Shown here: positions 43,084 through 51,805 of the stretch, piece after piece
How the letters are laid out: every line of letters begins with the position of its first letter
Position numbering within the stretch: position 1 is the stretch's first letter
Source of the DNA: G963691885 sp963691885
Lineage (GTDB): Bacteria; Pseudomonadota; Alphaproteobacteria; UBA8366; Aestuariispiraceae
Assembly (NCBI GenBank): GCA_963691885.1
Contig: OY829843.1
Span: 4,464,001 to 4,528,000 of the forward strand
Length of the DNA stretch: 64,000 bases
Direction: 5' to 3'
Position numbers and translations under genes: made by a program
The notes under the pieces: model-generated
The model's database searches: none
What the model was told of the DNA's origin: nothing
Seen by the model: only the letters and a program-made list of their open reading frames with translations

Positions 43084-44103
43084 TTAACCCCAGCAGCGGT
43101 CCATACCTTCTTTCACGGAGATGCTTTCAACACCGTCAGCCGGCTTATCCGTAACCAGCGCAACACCGGTATCGAAGAAGTCTTTTCCGGGGGTGTTTTG
43201 CGGCAATGTGCCGTCTTTCGCGAATTGAACGATCGCCTCAATGCCTTTGGAAGCCATCAGCAGCGGGTATTGCTGTGATGTCGCACCAATCACACCGTCA
43301 GCAACATTCTGAACACCGGGGCATCCGCCATCAACAGAGACAATCAGGACATCATTTTCCCGACCGATGGCTTTCAGGGCCTGATAGGCACCGGCAGCGG
43401 CAGGCTCGTTAATCGTGTACACGACATTAATGAATGGATCGACCGCAAGAAGGTTTTCCATCGCGCGACGGCCCCCCTCCTCGTTGCCAGCCGTGACATC
43501 ATTGCCAACGATCCGGGGATCATCTTCATCACCCCATTTGTTCGGATCTTTCAGATCAATTCCAAAGCCTTTCAGAAAGCCCTGGTCGCGCAGCACACCA
43601 ACGGATGGCTGGCTGACAGCGAGATCAAGCATCGCAATCTTGGCATTCGCCGCGTCAGCCCCAAGCGATGCCGCGGCCCATTTCCCGATCAGTTCACCAG
43701 CCAGAAAGTTATCCGTGGCAAATGTTGCGTTTGCCGCGTCGATCGGCTCCAGCGGGGTGTCGAGAGCAATGACCAGCAGGCCGGCTTCCCGGGCCTGTGT
43801 TACCGCGCCAACGATTGATGAGGTGTCAGATGCTGTCAGCAAAATTCCCGATGCGCCGTCCGCAATGCATGTTTCGATCGCAGCAACCTGTGTCTCATGG
43901 TCGCCATCAACCTTACCCGCATAAGACCGAAGGGTGATCCCGGCTGCTTCAGCAGCTGCGGTGGCCCCTTCGCGCATTTTCACAAAAAACGGGTTGGTGT
44001 CTGTTTTTGTGATCAGACATGCGGATGTTCCGTGTCCATCCGCAACAGCCGCACTGGCAGTTGTCATCGCAGCGATGGCAGTTCCAATAAGTAATTTTTT
44101 CAT
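43084..44103 (-). CDS. Periplasmic sugar-binding protein (FrcB-like)
   Basis: This 339-residue secreted protein has a signal peptide (MKKLLIGTAIAAMTTASAAVADG, cut near residue 21). The mature part is a Peripla_BP_4 fold: KTDTNPFFVKMREGA, LLTASDTSSIVGAVTQARE, IALDTPLEP, FATDNFLAGELIGKWAA and VVYTINEPAAAGAYQALK. It matches the FrcB group of fructose-class binding proteins. It is the first gene of the leftward operon and divergent from the ROK regulator, with a long AT-rich palindromic region between them. Confidence 0.92.
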   Translation of the reverse strand: MKKLLIGTAIAAMTTASAAVADGHGTSACLITKTDTNPFFVKMREGATAAAEAAGITLRSYAGKVDGDHETQVAAIETCIADGASGILLTASDTSSIVGAVTQAREAGLLVIALDTPLEPIDAANATFATDNFLAGELIGKWAAASLGADAANAKIAMLDLAVSQPSVGVLRDQGFLKGFGIDLKDPNKWGDEDDPRIVGNDVTAGNEEGGRRAMENLLAVDPFINVVYTINEPAAAGAYQALKAIGRENDVLIVSVDGGCPGVQNVADGVIGATSQQYPLLMASKGIEAIVQFAKDGTLPQNTPGKDFFDTGVALVTDKPADGVESISVKEGMDRCWG

Positions 44104-44210
44104 GGTTTTCCTCCCAAAAGTTTAAACCCAAGTTCCCCGGGTCTTTTTTTGTTACGCAAATTATTGAGACCGGATTGCCCTCAGCGAACGCCATTTTAAT
44201 GCGCCTGTCA

Positions 44211-44241
44211 ATTAATTAATTAACTTTCTTTATTAATTAAT
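44211..44241. promoter_or_regulatory. AT-rich inverted repeat, probable ROK operator
   Basis: Two copies of the self-complementary ATTAATTAAT (44211-44220 and 44232-44241) flank an 11-base spacer in the 181-base divergent region between the binding-protein gene and the ROK gene. AT-rich dyads of this kind are usual for NagC/Mlc-type ROK repressors. Binding is inferred. Confidence 0.5.
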
Positions 44242-44284
44242 ATCGTGCTATACATGCCATGTTAGTGAAACAGGTAAGCGGAAT

Positions 44285-45487
44285 ATGACACCGGCAACCG
44301 TCAAAGCGTTCAGCACAGGACTGAGCCAAAAAGGTGTGCGCGATCACAATGAAAGACTGCTTCTTTCGTTGCTGCAGCGGCATGGTGCCATGCCGGGCAG
44401 CGACCTGGCCAAATTGACCGGCCTGTCTGCCCCCACCGTCTCGGCCATTCTGAAAAGCCTCGAGAATGACGGGTTGCTCGACCGCGGCGACCCCATACGC
44501 GGAAAAGTTGGGAAACCCTCCATCCCCATGACGCTATCCCCAAACGGGGTCTTGTCCCTGGGCATCAAAATTGGAAGGCGGTCGACGGACCTGGTCCTTA
44601 TGGATTTAATCGGCGCTGTACGCGTGCAAAAGCGTCTGGCCTATGCCCAAGCGGAACCCAAGGCTGTCTTTGAATTCCTGGCGGATAATATCGGCACCCT
44701 GACCGATGCAATGTCTGACAAGGAGAAAAGCCGAATCTGCGGCATTGGTGTCGCCGCCCCCTTTGAGATGTGGAATTGGGATAACGCGACGCATGGGGAA
44801 AACACGACCAGCTTTCAGGCATGGAAGCAGATTGATATACCCCAAGAAATCGCCAAATTCTCCGCCCTCCCTGTATCGCTGATCAATGACGCAACCGCCG
44901 CCTGCAAGGCAGAGCTTGTCTTCGGTAAAGGCAAGGAGTTTCGCGATTATGCCTATTTCTTCATAGGGGCGTTCATTGGCGGTGGCATCGTCCTGAACCA
45001 TTCGGTCTATGAAGGCCGTCAGGGCAACGCCGGTGCACTCGGGTCGCTGCGCAGCATCAGTCCAATCGGCGAAAGTAAGCAATTGATCGATATGGCCTCT
45101 ATCCATTTGCTGGAAGCCCGCCTTAAAGAAGTGGACTTGGACAGCCGCGCGATTTGGAACACCCCACAGGACTGGAGTGGTATCAGCCGTTATGTCGACC
45201 CCTGGCTGGGTCAGACCGCCCAGGAATTGGCAAAGGCCAGTCTCTCAACCTGTTCCGTTATAGATTTTGAAGCCATCCTGATTGACGGCGCTTTTCCGGC
45301 CGAGATCCGGCACGACCTGGTCGAACGCGTGCGCCGATACATCGTAAATCAGGATACCCGCGGTTTAATTCCGCCCAAGATTGAAGAGGGACGTGTCGGC
45401 GGCAATGCCAGGGCGATTGGCGCTGCCTGCGGCCCGATCTTTTCGCAATATTTGTTGAACACGAATGCTGGGCTGGCGGTTCTTTAG
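44285..45487 (+). CDS. ROK-family transcriptional regulator
   Basis: This is a 400-residue regulator of the NagC/Mlc/XylR type. The N-terminal winged helix-turn-helix (about 22-75; GAMPGSDLAKLTGLSAPTVSAILKSLENDGLL) is followed by a ROK sugar-binding domain with SLINDATAACKAEL and FIGGGIVLNHSVYEGRQGNAGALGSL. It is divergent from the Frc-like ABC operon, so it very probably controls it in response to the imported sugar, as FrcR does in rhizobia. No kinase-type zinc motif of the CxCGxxGCxE kind is seen, which fits a regulator without sugar kinase activity. Confidence 0.9.
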   Translation: MTPATVKAFSTGLSQKGVRDHNERLLLSLLQRHGAMPGSDLAKLTGLSAPTVSAILKSLENDGLLDRGDPIRGKVGKPSIPMTLSPNGVLSLGIKIGRRSTDLVLMDLIGAVRVQKRLAYAQAEPKAVFEFLADNIGTLTDAMSDKEKSRICGIGVAAPFEMWNWDNATHGENTTSFQAWKQIDIPQEIAKFSALPVSLINDATAACKAELVFGKGKEFRDYAYFFIGAFIGGGIVLNHSVYEGRQGNAGALGSLRSISPIGESKQLIDMASIHLLEARLKEVDLDSRAIWNTPQDWSGISRYVDPWLGQTAQELAKASLSTCSVIDFEAILIDGAFPAEIRHDLVERVRRYIVNQDTRGLIPPKIEEGRVGGNARAIGAACGPIFSQYLLNTNAGLAVL

Positions 45488-45536
45488 GATCCTGGAGCGC
45501 CATACGCGTACACCCGAATTCAGGGCAAGCACGTCT

Positions 45537-46313
45537 CTAGGGCTGGCAAGAATCGCAGGCATAGGCCCGACGCCCTGCAATCTGAAAAGCGCGAATCTTG
45601 GCCTCACAGGTCGGACAATCTTCCTTGTTGAATATATTCACCCTTTCGCGGTAGCGCGCCTTTGACGGCTTCGCCCCATCGACGGTGATGATCGCATTAT
45701 GTTTGACCCCGATCTTCAACAGGCGTTTGGCATCAGCCCAGATCGCGTCAAATTCAGGTCTGGAGATACTGTTTCCCGGACGCTCCGGCCGGATGCCCAA
45801 CCGCCAGAGTATCTCTGTGCGATAGATGTTTCCGACCCCGGCCATAACGGCCTGGTCCATGATCAATTGACCCACCGTCGTCCGGCTTTTTGAAATACGG
45901 GCAAAGGCGCGATCAGGATCGGCATCATCGCGCAGCACATCCGGCCCAATTCTGGAAAACAACGCCTCCACACCCGGCGGCTCCAAGATCTCACAGGTAT
46001 TGGGACCGTTAACGTCCACACAATGGGTCGCACTGATCATGCGCAGGCGCACCGCCCCTTTGGGTTCTGCTTCAGGGCGTTTCTGCTTTCGGAACTTACC
46101 GTAAAGCCCCAAATGCATATGCAGAACCAATGGGCTGTCAAAGCGATAGAGCAGGTGTTTTCCAAGCGCTTCAACACCAATGCAGGTCTGCCCGTCCAGA
46201 AGCGCGGCCCCCTCCGCAAAACGTCCCTGCGGGGAAGAAAACGAACAAACTTGTCCCACCAGTATAGGCGACTGGTCCCGGGCTTCGCGATGAATGGTAT
46301 GACCTTCGGGCAT
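45537..46313 (-). CDS. nei: Endonuclease VIII-type DNA glycosylase (Fpg/Nei family)
   Basis: This 258-residue base-excision-repair enzyme has the catalytic N-terminus PEGHTIHR (Pro2 and Glu3), typical of Nei rather than Fpg (PELPEV). An H2TH domain (GVGNIYRTEILWRLGI) lies near residues 160-175. A C-terminal zinc finger has two CxxC pairs (CPTC and CDSC). It removes oxidised pyrimidines and nicks the strand. It is a leftward single gene, facing the ROK regulator with a 49-base gap. Confidence 0.93.
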   Translation of the reverse strand: MPEGHTIHREARDQSPILVGQVCSFSSPQGRFAEGAALLDGQTCIGVEALGKHLLYRFDSPLVLHMHLGLYGKFRKQKRPEAEPKGAVRLRMISATHCVDVNGPNTCEILEPPGVEALFSRIGPDVLRDDADPDRAFARISKSRTTVGQLIMDQAVMAGVGNIYRTEILWRLGIRPERPGNSISRPEFDAIWADAKRLLKIGVKHNAIITVDGAKPSKARYRERVNIFNKEDCPTCEAKIRAFQIAGRRAYACDSCQP

Positions 46314-46409
46314 AATGTCCTGGGCGTGCTGTTGCGGCTCAGCCTAGCTAACTATCAGTCCCGTCGCTTATTTCAAGAGTGACGCGACAATTCAGACACC
46401 CGTGCGACC

Positions 46410-47513
46410 CTACTCCTCAAGCACGCCCCGGCGGACCTGGTCGCGTTCCATGCTTTCGAAGAGGGCTTTGAAGTTCCCTTCCCCAAAGCCGTCATCACCC
46501 TTACGCTGGATGATCTCGAAAAAGATGGGGCCGATGACAGTTTCGGTGAAGATCTGCAACAGATTTCCGCCATCCTTTGTGGGGGCGCCATCAATCAGGA
46601 TGCCGCGTTTCTTCAACTCACCAATATCTTCATCATGATGCGGCAACCGTTCATCCAGCATGTCGTAATAGGATGCCGGCGGCGCTGTCATGAAAGAAAC
46701 ACCGGTCGAACGGAGTTGATCGACGGAGCCATAGATGTCCTCGGTTGAAAGGGCGATATGCTGTATGCCTTCCCCATTATAGGCCTGGAGGTATTCTTCG
46801 ATCTGCGACTTGTCATCCGCCGATTCATTGATCGGAATTCGAATTTTGCCGCAGGGACTGGTCATCGCCTTACTGAACAGGCCGGTCAGCTTTCCTTCGA
46901 TATCGAAGTAACGCAACTCCCGGAAGTTAAACAGTTTTTCGTAAAAATGCGCCCACACATCCATTCGGCCACGACTGACATTATGGGTCAGATGATCGAT
47001 CAGGTTAAGGCCACTGCCGACAGGGTTCTGGTCCGCCCCTTCGATCGGGACGAAGTCGATGTCGTAAATGCTGGGTGATGTATAGCGATCAACGAAATAA
47101 ATCAGGCTGTCACCAATTCCATGGATCGCCGGAATGTTCAGCTCCATTGGTCCGACCTGACCATGGAAGGGTTTCGCGCCCAGTTGCAGCGCGCGGTCAT
47201 AAGCCTGTTTTGCATCAACCACACGAAAGGCGATGGCACAGACAGAGGGTCCATGGACCTGCGCGAAAGACTGGGCAAAACTCGTCGGCTCCGCATTGAC
47301 GATAAAATTCACGCCTCCCTGTCGATAGAGGGTCACGTTTTTGGACCGATGCCCCGCAATCGGACTGAACCCCATCTCTGTAAACAGGCGGTTGAGATCC
47401 TCAGGATTCGAGGCGGTGTATTCCACGAACTCGAACCCGTCGGTCCCCATCGGATTCATTGAGCTGATGATTCCCGGTTCAAACCCGTTTGTTTCAGATT
47501 GTTCCGTGGCCAT
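46410..47513 (-). CDS. hppD: 4-hydroxyphenylpyruvate dioxygenase
   Basis: This 367-residue Fe(II) enzyme converts 4-hydroxyphenylpyruvate to homogentisate in tyrosine catabolism. The ATG at 47513 (MATEQSETNGFE) is preferred to the longer frame because the upstream residues are Arg-rich and non-conserved. Two vicinal oxygen chelate domains are visible: DGFEFVEYTASNP near residue 23, LIDHLTHNVSRGRMDVW (first His) near 170, EGIQHIALSTEDIYGS (second His) near 250 and GPIFFEIIQRKGDDGFGEGNFKALFESM with the Fe-ligand Glu near 330-345. The upstream palindrome suggests regulation by a MarR-like repressor. Confidence 0.96.
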   Translation of the reverse strand: MATEQSETNGFEPGIISSMNPMGTDGFEFVEYTASNPEDLNRLFTEMGFSPIAGHRSKNVTLYRQGGVNFIVNAEPTSFAQSFAQVHGPSVCAIAFRVVDAKQAYDRALQLGAKPFHGQVGPMELNIPAIHGIGDSLIYFVDRYTSPSIYDIDFVPIEGADQNPVGSGLNLIDHLTHNVSRGRMDVWAHFYEKLFNFRELRYFDIEGKLTGLFSKAMTSPCGKIRIPINESADDKSQIEEYLQAYNGEGIQHIALSTEDIYGSVDQLRSTGVSFMTAPPASYYDMLDERLPHHDEDIGELKKRGILIDGAPTKDGGNLLQIFTETVIGPIFFEIIQRKGDDGFGEGNFKALFESMERDQVRRGVLEE

Positions 47514-47610
47514 GCTGCCGCCCCTTCTGTCTTGAGATGCTGATCGTCTGCTTCGCCCGATCCACCTTTGTGGTCGTCGCCTCATCAATTCTGTGTACCG
47601 CCAAAAAAAT

Positions 47611-47630
47611 ATAGTTTCAAGTGAAACTAT
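47611..47630 (-). promoter_or_regulatory. Palindromic operator upstream of hppD
   Basis: ATAGTTTCA-AG-TGAAACTAT is a perfect inverted repeat with 9-base arms, 98 bases upstream of hppD. On the minus strand TTGAAA within it could serve as -35, with TACACA 17 bases downstream as a weak -10, so a bound protein would block RNA polymerase. Such TTTCA...TGAAA dyads are common for MarR-family repressors. The regulator gene is not in the window. Confidence 0.6.
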
Positions 47631-47665
47631 TTAGGTAAACAAGGAATTAAACCGCATTCACAGCC

Positions 47666-48346
47666 CTAACCTATAATCTCAAAGGATCGCTCTGCTCTGG
47701 CCTTCCAACCGTCAAGTTCATCAGCAATTGCTTCATCCGGATTGAAAAGATCATCTCCGATATCATCACATTGATAGCCTTGGCGGGCGATGTCGTGGAG
47801 ATAGATCAGGTCAAACCGCCTGCCATCCAGACCCGGACTGGCCTCGGTAAAGCGACGAATAAACATATCGCCGGACAAAGAAAAATCGGAGCGGATGATC
47901 TGGTCAACATAGGGTTGAACGGTTATCGGGAGGTCGCCTGCAAACGGATTGACGCAATAGATGACACTTCGGAAATTGCGTTTGCCCAACCGTACAATTT
48001 CTGAAGGTTCGTCGAGGACCGCGCCTTCGGGGGTAATCATATGAACGAAAACAAAACTCTCTGAGCTTGCCGGTGCCTGTTCGGAATAAAGCCAGGCCGG
48101 CCCGGAAAAGCTGCCCCGTACAGAGAGGTCCGCCTCATTCACGAGGTTGAACAAGTAGCTGACATTGACCGCTTCGGCATTGGGAAAAATCACTTCAAGG
48201 TCATTGAAACGATCGATCGTATTGCCGGTCACGACCGGTGCGGAAGAGAAGCCATCAATCCGTGTGTCGCAAGCAACAAGGCCCAGCCCCAACGCGATCG
48301 TAAGCGTCGCATGCACACAAATTCTTTTGAGACGCCATCGGATCAC
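47666..48346 (-). CDS. Putative lipoprotein of unknown function
   Basis: This 226-residue protein starts at GTG. A signal peptide with lipobox LVAC places the lipidated Cys at about residue 26 (LGLGLVACDT). The mature part has no recognised domain; it contains aromatic strands and an acidic C-terminus (EAIADELDGWKARAERSFEII). It is likely anchored in the inner or outer membrane facing the periplasm. It is leftward and divergent from the M23/bactofilin genes with a 301-base gap. Confidence 0.7.
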   Translation of the reverse strand: MIRWRLKRICVHATLTIALGLGLVACDTRIDGFSSAPVVTGNTIDRFNDLEVIFPNAEAVNVSYLFNLVNEADLSVRGSFSGPAWLYSEQAPASSESFVFVHMITPEGAVLDEPSEIVRLGKRNFRSVIYCVNPFAGDLPITVQPYVDQIIRSDFSLSGDMFIRRFTEASPGLDGRRFDLIYLHDIARQGYQCDDIGDDLFNPDEAIADELDGWKARAERSFEIIG

Positions 48347-48647
48347 TGTACTACCTGCTCCGCTACCGAAAGGTTATAAGCCAAAGACTAACATCAGTCG
48401 CAAATAATAGAAGTGATTCCAATCGCTTTGGCGAGATATTCCGGTCCTGAGCCGGAAAATTTAGACTCCACCTGTCTTGGCAAATCGGCTATTGGTATAG
48501 GCTAGGTGGCGCAAGCTCAGGACCGTGCGATTTTAGTGCGGATTTTCGAGCACCTGTTTTGGGGAACAGACGCGTCAATGGATTGGGGCCATCAACAGGC
48601 ATCAAACTGCGCTGTTCGATGTTAGGTAAGGAAACAGGGGGTTCTGC
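48347..48647. other. Divergent intergenic region, lipoprotein / M23 peptidase genes
   Basis: About 300 bases without a supported gene. Promoters in both directions should lie here. The ribosome site AGGGGG of the M23-type gene is visible 6-7 bases before its GTG start. No strong repeats or terminators are seen. Confidence 0.4.
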
Positions 48648-49925
48648 GTGACGCAGCAATTCGACAATTTCGGTTTTCCAAAGAATACGATCCGTAAAAG
48701 AATTGCCCATTTTTTCCGAGAACGAGAGCTCATCCTTCGCTCCGAGGGACGCGTTCGCTACCTCCGCATCCGGTCGTGGATGCAATATTGCGCGGCTGGT
48801 TTTGCATTCGTGATGTTTGCGTGGGGTGTGGGCGGAACCTTATCAACCCAATACCACTACAATTTGGTTCAGGAAAAAGACGCAGAAGTAACCGAGATGC
48901 GCTATGCCTATCGGCAATTGCAATCGGAACTCACAACCTATCGGGACTCTGTGGTCAGTCTGACCGCCCGGATTGAAGACCAGTTGGGCGACGGCAGTAC
49001 TGTCCCCCCCGCTCACAAGGTCGAGGTTGAGAAAGAATTTCGCGATGGCCTGAACAGCATACGCAGCATAGCCGGTCAACTGGACATGGCTTTGAAACGG
49101 GTCTCGCTCGACTTGCGAGTGCCGGACGCTGAGACCGGACAGGTCATCGCCTCTCGTGAAGTGCTTTATGGCGAAATTGCTGAACTTCGCCAGGACATCT
49201 CCAAAAGCCTCGACCGTGAAGCGGTACTCGACACCAGGATCAAGGATCTTCTGGACAAAATTGCGTCTATTGCCGCTGACCGGAAGACACTTCGGGACGA
49301 GCGGGATCGATTGGTGAGCACCCGCAATCTGCTTAATGGCGATATCGCGGATAGAGCGATTCAGATCGAGGGTCTGCAGGATAGAATAGCCGGTTTAAAT
49401 GACAAACTGACCCTGAAAACAAACCGGGTCTCGCGACTGGAAGACGAGCGTCAAAGCCTGTCTGCCAGAAATTCAGTGCTTGAATTGGCGCTGAGCACTG
49501 AGAAACAGACAACCGTCTCCTTGCAGGATGATCTGCAGAACCTCAGCGACCGCTACGACACTGACCAGACCAAGCACAAGGCACTGGCATCCAGTTTCCG
49601 GAACCTGACACGTGAACTCACCGATGTTCGGGCGAACCTCTTCTCATTGCAGAGCCAGACCAGGGCAGATGAAATCGCCTTGCGATCAATGATTGGCACC
49701 GTGAATTCCTTGGACGCGAACCCGGTATGGAAAGCATCAGCAGTTCCACAAGCCGGTCCACGATCGCATCACTGGGCATCGCAATTGCAAATGTTTCAGA
49801 CGATCTTATTGCCAGCCGCCAACGCCGTGCAGATGCAGAAGCAACCATTCAGGAAGTGCTTTCCGGCCTGCAGCAAGTCGCCGGTTATCGCGATGACGGG
49901 GACGGGTTGCGCAGTTCAGGCATAG
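48648..49925 (+). CDS. N-terminal part of M23 peptidase: membrane anchor and coiled coil (frameshifted)
   Basis: This frame (425 residues) starts at GTG with an AGGGGG ribosome site. A cytoplasmic start, one helix (about 47-65; CAAGFAFVMFAWGVGG) and a long coiled coil (about 70-350) are as in the membrane-anchored M23 endopeptidases of Alphaproteobacteria. The last roughly 65 residues, after about 49720, change character (Cys-, Pro- and Gln-rich, no heptads), which suggests they are read out of frame. The true continuation lies in the other frame from 49727. Joined, the product would be about 666 residues. Either a sequencing error, a real mutation or a programmed -1 shift explains this. Confidence 0.75.
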   Translation: MTQQFDNFGFPKNTIRKRIAHFFRERELILRSEGRVRYLRIRSWMQYCAAGFAFVMFAWGVGGTLSTQYHYNLVQEKDAEVTEMRYAYRQLQSELTTYRDSVVSLTARIEDQLGDGSTVPPAHKVEVEKEFRDGLNSIRSIAGQLDMALKRVSLDLRVPDAETGQVIASREVLYGEIAELRQDISKSLDREAVLDTRIKDLLDKIASIAADRKTLRDERDRLVSTRNLLNGDIADRAIQIEGLQDRIAGLNDKLTLKTNRVSRLEDERQSLSARNSVLELALSTEKQTTVSLQDDLQNLSDRYDTDQTKHKALASSFRNLTRELTDVRANLFSLQSQTRADEIALRSMIGTVNSLDANPVWKASAVPQAGPRSHHWASQLQMFQTILLPAANAVQMQKQPFRKCFPACSKSPVIAMTGTGCAVQA

Positions 49926-50647
49926 ACCCGGTGGTTGAGGCAAAATTGGTTCTAGAAGAAATCAAGGATCTTCATGCCTCTCAGGAACAGGCCGTCGCCG
50001 CTATTCTGACACAGACGAGCGACAGCATCACGTCGGCTGAAAAAATGATGGAAATCGCTGGCCTGGATGAAGGTCATCTGTCCGAACTTGGCCTGTACCC
50101 GCCCCTGGGTGCCCGTGGCGGTCCGATGGAGGATCTTGTGCTGATTGGCGGGACTGCTGGAGAGCTGCAGAAAAACGTTGCACTGCTTTCTGAAAAGACC
50201 GAACGCTGGAAAGCTCTGGACGAAGTTTTGGCCTGCATTCCTTGGGTGCCGCCTGTGGATTATTACCAATTGACCAGTAAGTTTGGAAAACGCCGCGACC
50301 CTATCAACGGCAAGATCGCCATGCATAAAGGCATCGATCTGGCAGCCTGGCCTAAAACCAAAGTTCTGGCACCTGCGCCGGGTGTCGTCACCTTTGCGGG
50401 TCGTGACAGTGGCTATGGTAAAATGATCGAAATCGATCACGGTTGCGGCATTACATCACGCTATGCGCATTTGCGGACGATCAAGGTTGAAAAGGGCCAG
50501 GAGATCAAACACCGGGATACAATCGGCTTGGTTGGAAGTACGGGGCGGAGTACGGGACCCCATATCCACTACGAAATTCGGATCAATGACAAACCGATAG
50601 ATCCCCTCAAGATCATTGAAGCCGGCCGGTTCGCTGTAAACGGCTGA
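49727..50647 (+). CDS. M23-family peptidase, C-terminal part (frameshifted)
   Basis: This 306-residue frame continues the coiled coil (residues 1 to about 110) and ends in a LytM/M23 zinc endopeptidase domain that cleaves peptide cross-bridges in peptidoglycan. Zinc ligands are His200 and Asp204 (MHKGIDLAAW) and His281 (GPHIHYE); His248 (YAHL) and His279 are also present, so the domain is complete. The frame overlaps the preceding one by 199 bases in the -1 phase. The bactofilin gene follows by 15 bases. If the split is real, this part lacks a membrane anchor and signal peptide. Confidence 0.85.
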   Translation: MESISSSTSRSTIASLGIAIANVSDDLIASRQRRADAEATIQEVLSGLQQVAGYRDDGDGLRSSGIDPVVEAKLVLEEIKDLHASQEQAVAAILTQTSDSITSAEKMMEIAGLDEGHLSELGLYPPLGARGGPMEDLVLIGGTAGELQKNVALLSEKTERWKALDEVLACIPWVPPVDYYQLTSKFGKRRDPINGKIAMHKGIDLAAWPKTKVLAPAPGVVTFAGRDSGYGKMIEIDHGCGITSRYAHLRTIKVEKGQEIKHRDTIGLVGSTGRSTGPHIHYEIRINDKPIDPLKIIEAGRFAVNG

Positions 50648-50662
50648 GATTGGACAGAACTC

Positions 50663-51127
50663 ATGTTCGGGAAAGACAAAAGCAAACCAGCAGCATCTCA
50701 GCCAAGCGCCCCTCCGGCGGTGGCCGAAAAAGCAGTCCCGCCATCGATCATTGCCGGCAATCTGACAATTATTGGCAACCTCGACAGTTCCGGAGACATC
50801 CAGGTCGACGGACAGGTGGACGGCGACATAAAGAGCGGTCAAGTCACAATCGGTAAAGGGGCTGTCGTTAATGGATCGATCACCGGTGATGACGTTGTTG
50901 TTTCAGGCACCGTGAATGGCCAGATCACGGCCATGAAAATCAGACTGACAGCGTCAGCCAGGGTGACCGGCGACATCAACCACGACACGATCGCGATTGA
51001 AGCAGGTGCGTATATCCAGGGCTTGTGCCGTCGGGTTGACTTGCCCGCAAAGGACGGCGCCTCATTCGTCGCCGCCAAACAGATCAAATCTGTCTCATCG
51101 CCTGAAACAACTGCCGCGACGGGCTAG
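50663..51127 (+). CDS. Bactofilin (polymer-forming cytoskeletal protein)
   Basis: This 154-residue protein has a central right-handed beta-helix (DUF583/bactofilin, about 30-130): IAGNLTIIGNLDSSGDIQVDGQVDGDI, GQVTIGKGAVVNGSITGDDVVVSGTVNG and IQGLCRRVDLPA. The N-terminal tail is Lys- and Pro-rich, and the C-terminal tail is disordered. Bactofilins form membrane-bound filaments that localise peptidoglycan enzymes; the M23 peptidase encoded 15 bases upstream is the expected partner, as in other bacteria that use such pairs for cell shape. Confidence 0.95.
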   Translation: MFGKDKSKPAASQPSAPPAVAEKAVPPSIIAGNLTIIGNLDSSGDIQVDGQVDGDIKSGQVTIGKGAVVNGSITGDDVVVSGTVNGQITAMKIRLTASARVTGDINHDTIAIEAGAYIQGLCRRVDLPAKDGASFVAAKQIKSVSSPETTAATG

Positions 51128-51134
51128 AACCTCT

Positions 51135-51170
51135 CATCTTCACTCATGCGATTTCGTACAGGTGAAGATG
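51135..51170. terminator. Hairpin between convergent bactofilin and membrane-protein genes
   Basis: CATCTTCAC pairs exactly with GTGAAGATG across an 18-base loop in the 45-base convergent gap. It is symmetric, so it could serve both transcripts, but neither side has a T-run, so termination efficiency is uncertain. Confidence 0.45.
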
Positions 51171-51172
51171 TC

Positions 51173-51796
51173 CTAGTTTGCGGCCTGGTTGGCGTTACGC
51201 GCCTCACCTTCTACAACACTCTCCTCGCGTGTCCCCATCGGCGCATCTCCTGGCATTTCAGCCGCATTGTCCGCGCCCCTTGCCTTCGCACCTGCCGCCC
51301 CCTGATTGAAATCGTCCGGTATCGGCGGCGCGTTGCGCGCAACATCGTCCCCCCATTCCTTAATCAGGCGTGCCTGATCTTTATTGAGCTGTTTCAACTT
51401 CAGCTCATTTGCAACTTTCAGATAGGCCGCCACTATTGGCGGTAACGCGAAATACAGAATCCATCCCAGACTGGCCATGCCGAACATCAATAACCAGTTG
51501 AACGGATCAGACAGCAATTCGAGTGCCTTTTGCCAGGTATGCTCCCCGACCCACATTTCCGAGACGACGAAGAAAACGCCTGCACCGTTCAAATACCCGA
51601 CCGTCTTTGCAGCAAAGCGTTCTTCGCGGTTATCAACGATATAGGCAACGATGGTAGGGATCATTCCGCCAAGGGCAACGATCAGCGTCGGGTAGGCTAC
51701 GATCGCGATCGCTGGCGCAAGCAGATAACCGAGCGCCTTGGAGCTGCCTTTCTTGCCCCCACCCCCTTTTTCTTTCTTTGCCGGTGCCTTTGCCAT
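51173..51796 (-). CDS. Membrane protein partner of the pseudokinase
   Basis: This 207-residue protein has a Lys/Gly-rich start (MAKAPAKKEKGGGGKKG), about three hydrophobic helices (ALGYLLAPAIAIVAYPTLIVALGG; GAGVFFVVSEMW; WLLMFGMASLGWILYFALPPIVAAYL) and a hydrophilic, Ala- and Glu-rich tail. No family is recognised. Its gene starts 9 bases after the stop codon of the pseudokinase gene, so the two are one transcription unit and probably act together. Confidence 0.65.
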   Translation of the reverse strand: MAKAPAKKEKGGGGKKGSSKALGYLLAPAIAIVAYPTLIVALGGMIPTIVAYIVDNREERFAAKTVGYLNGAGVFFVVSEMWVGEHTWQKALELLSDPFNWLLMFGMASLGWILYFALPPIVAAYLKVANELKLKQLNKDQARLIKEWGDDVARNAPPIPDDFNQGAAGAKARGADNAAEMPGDAPMGTREESVVEGEARNANQAAN

Positions 51797-51805
51797 AGAT
51801 CAGTC

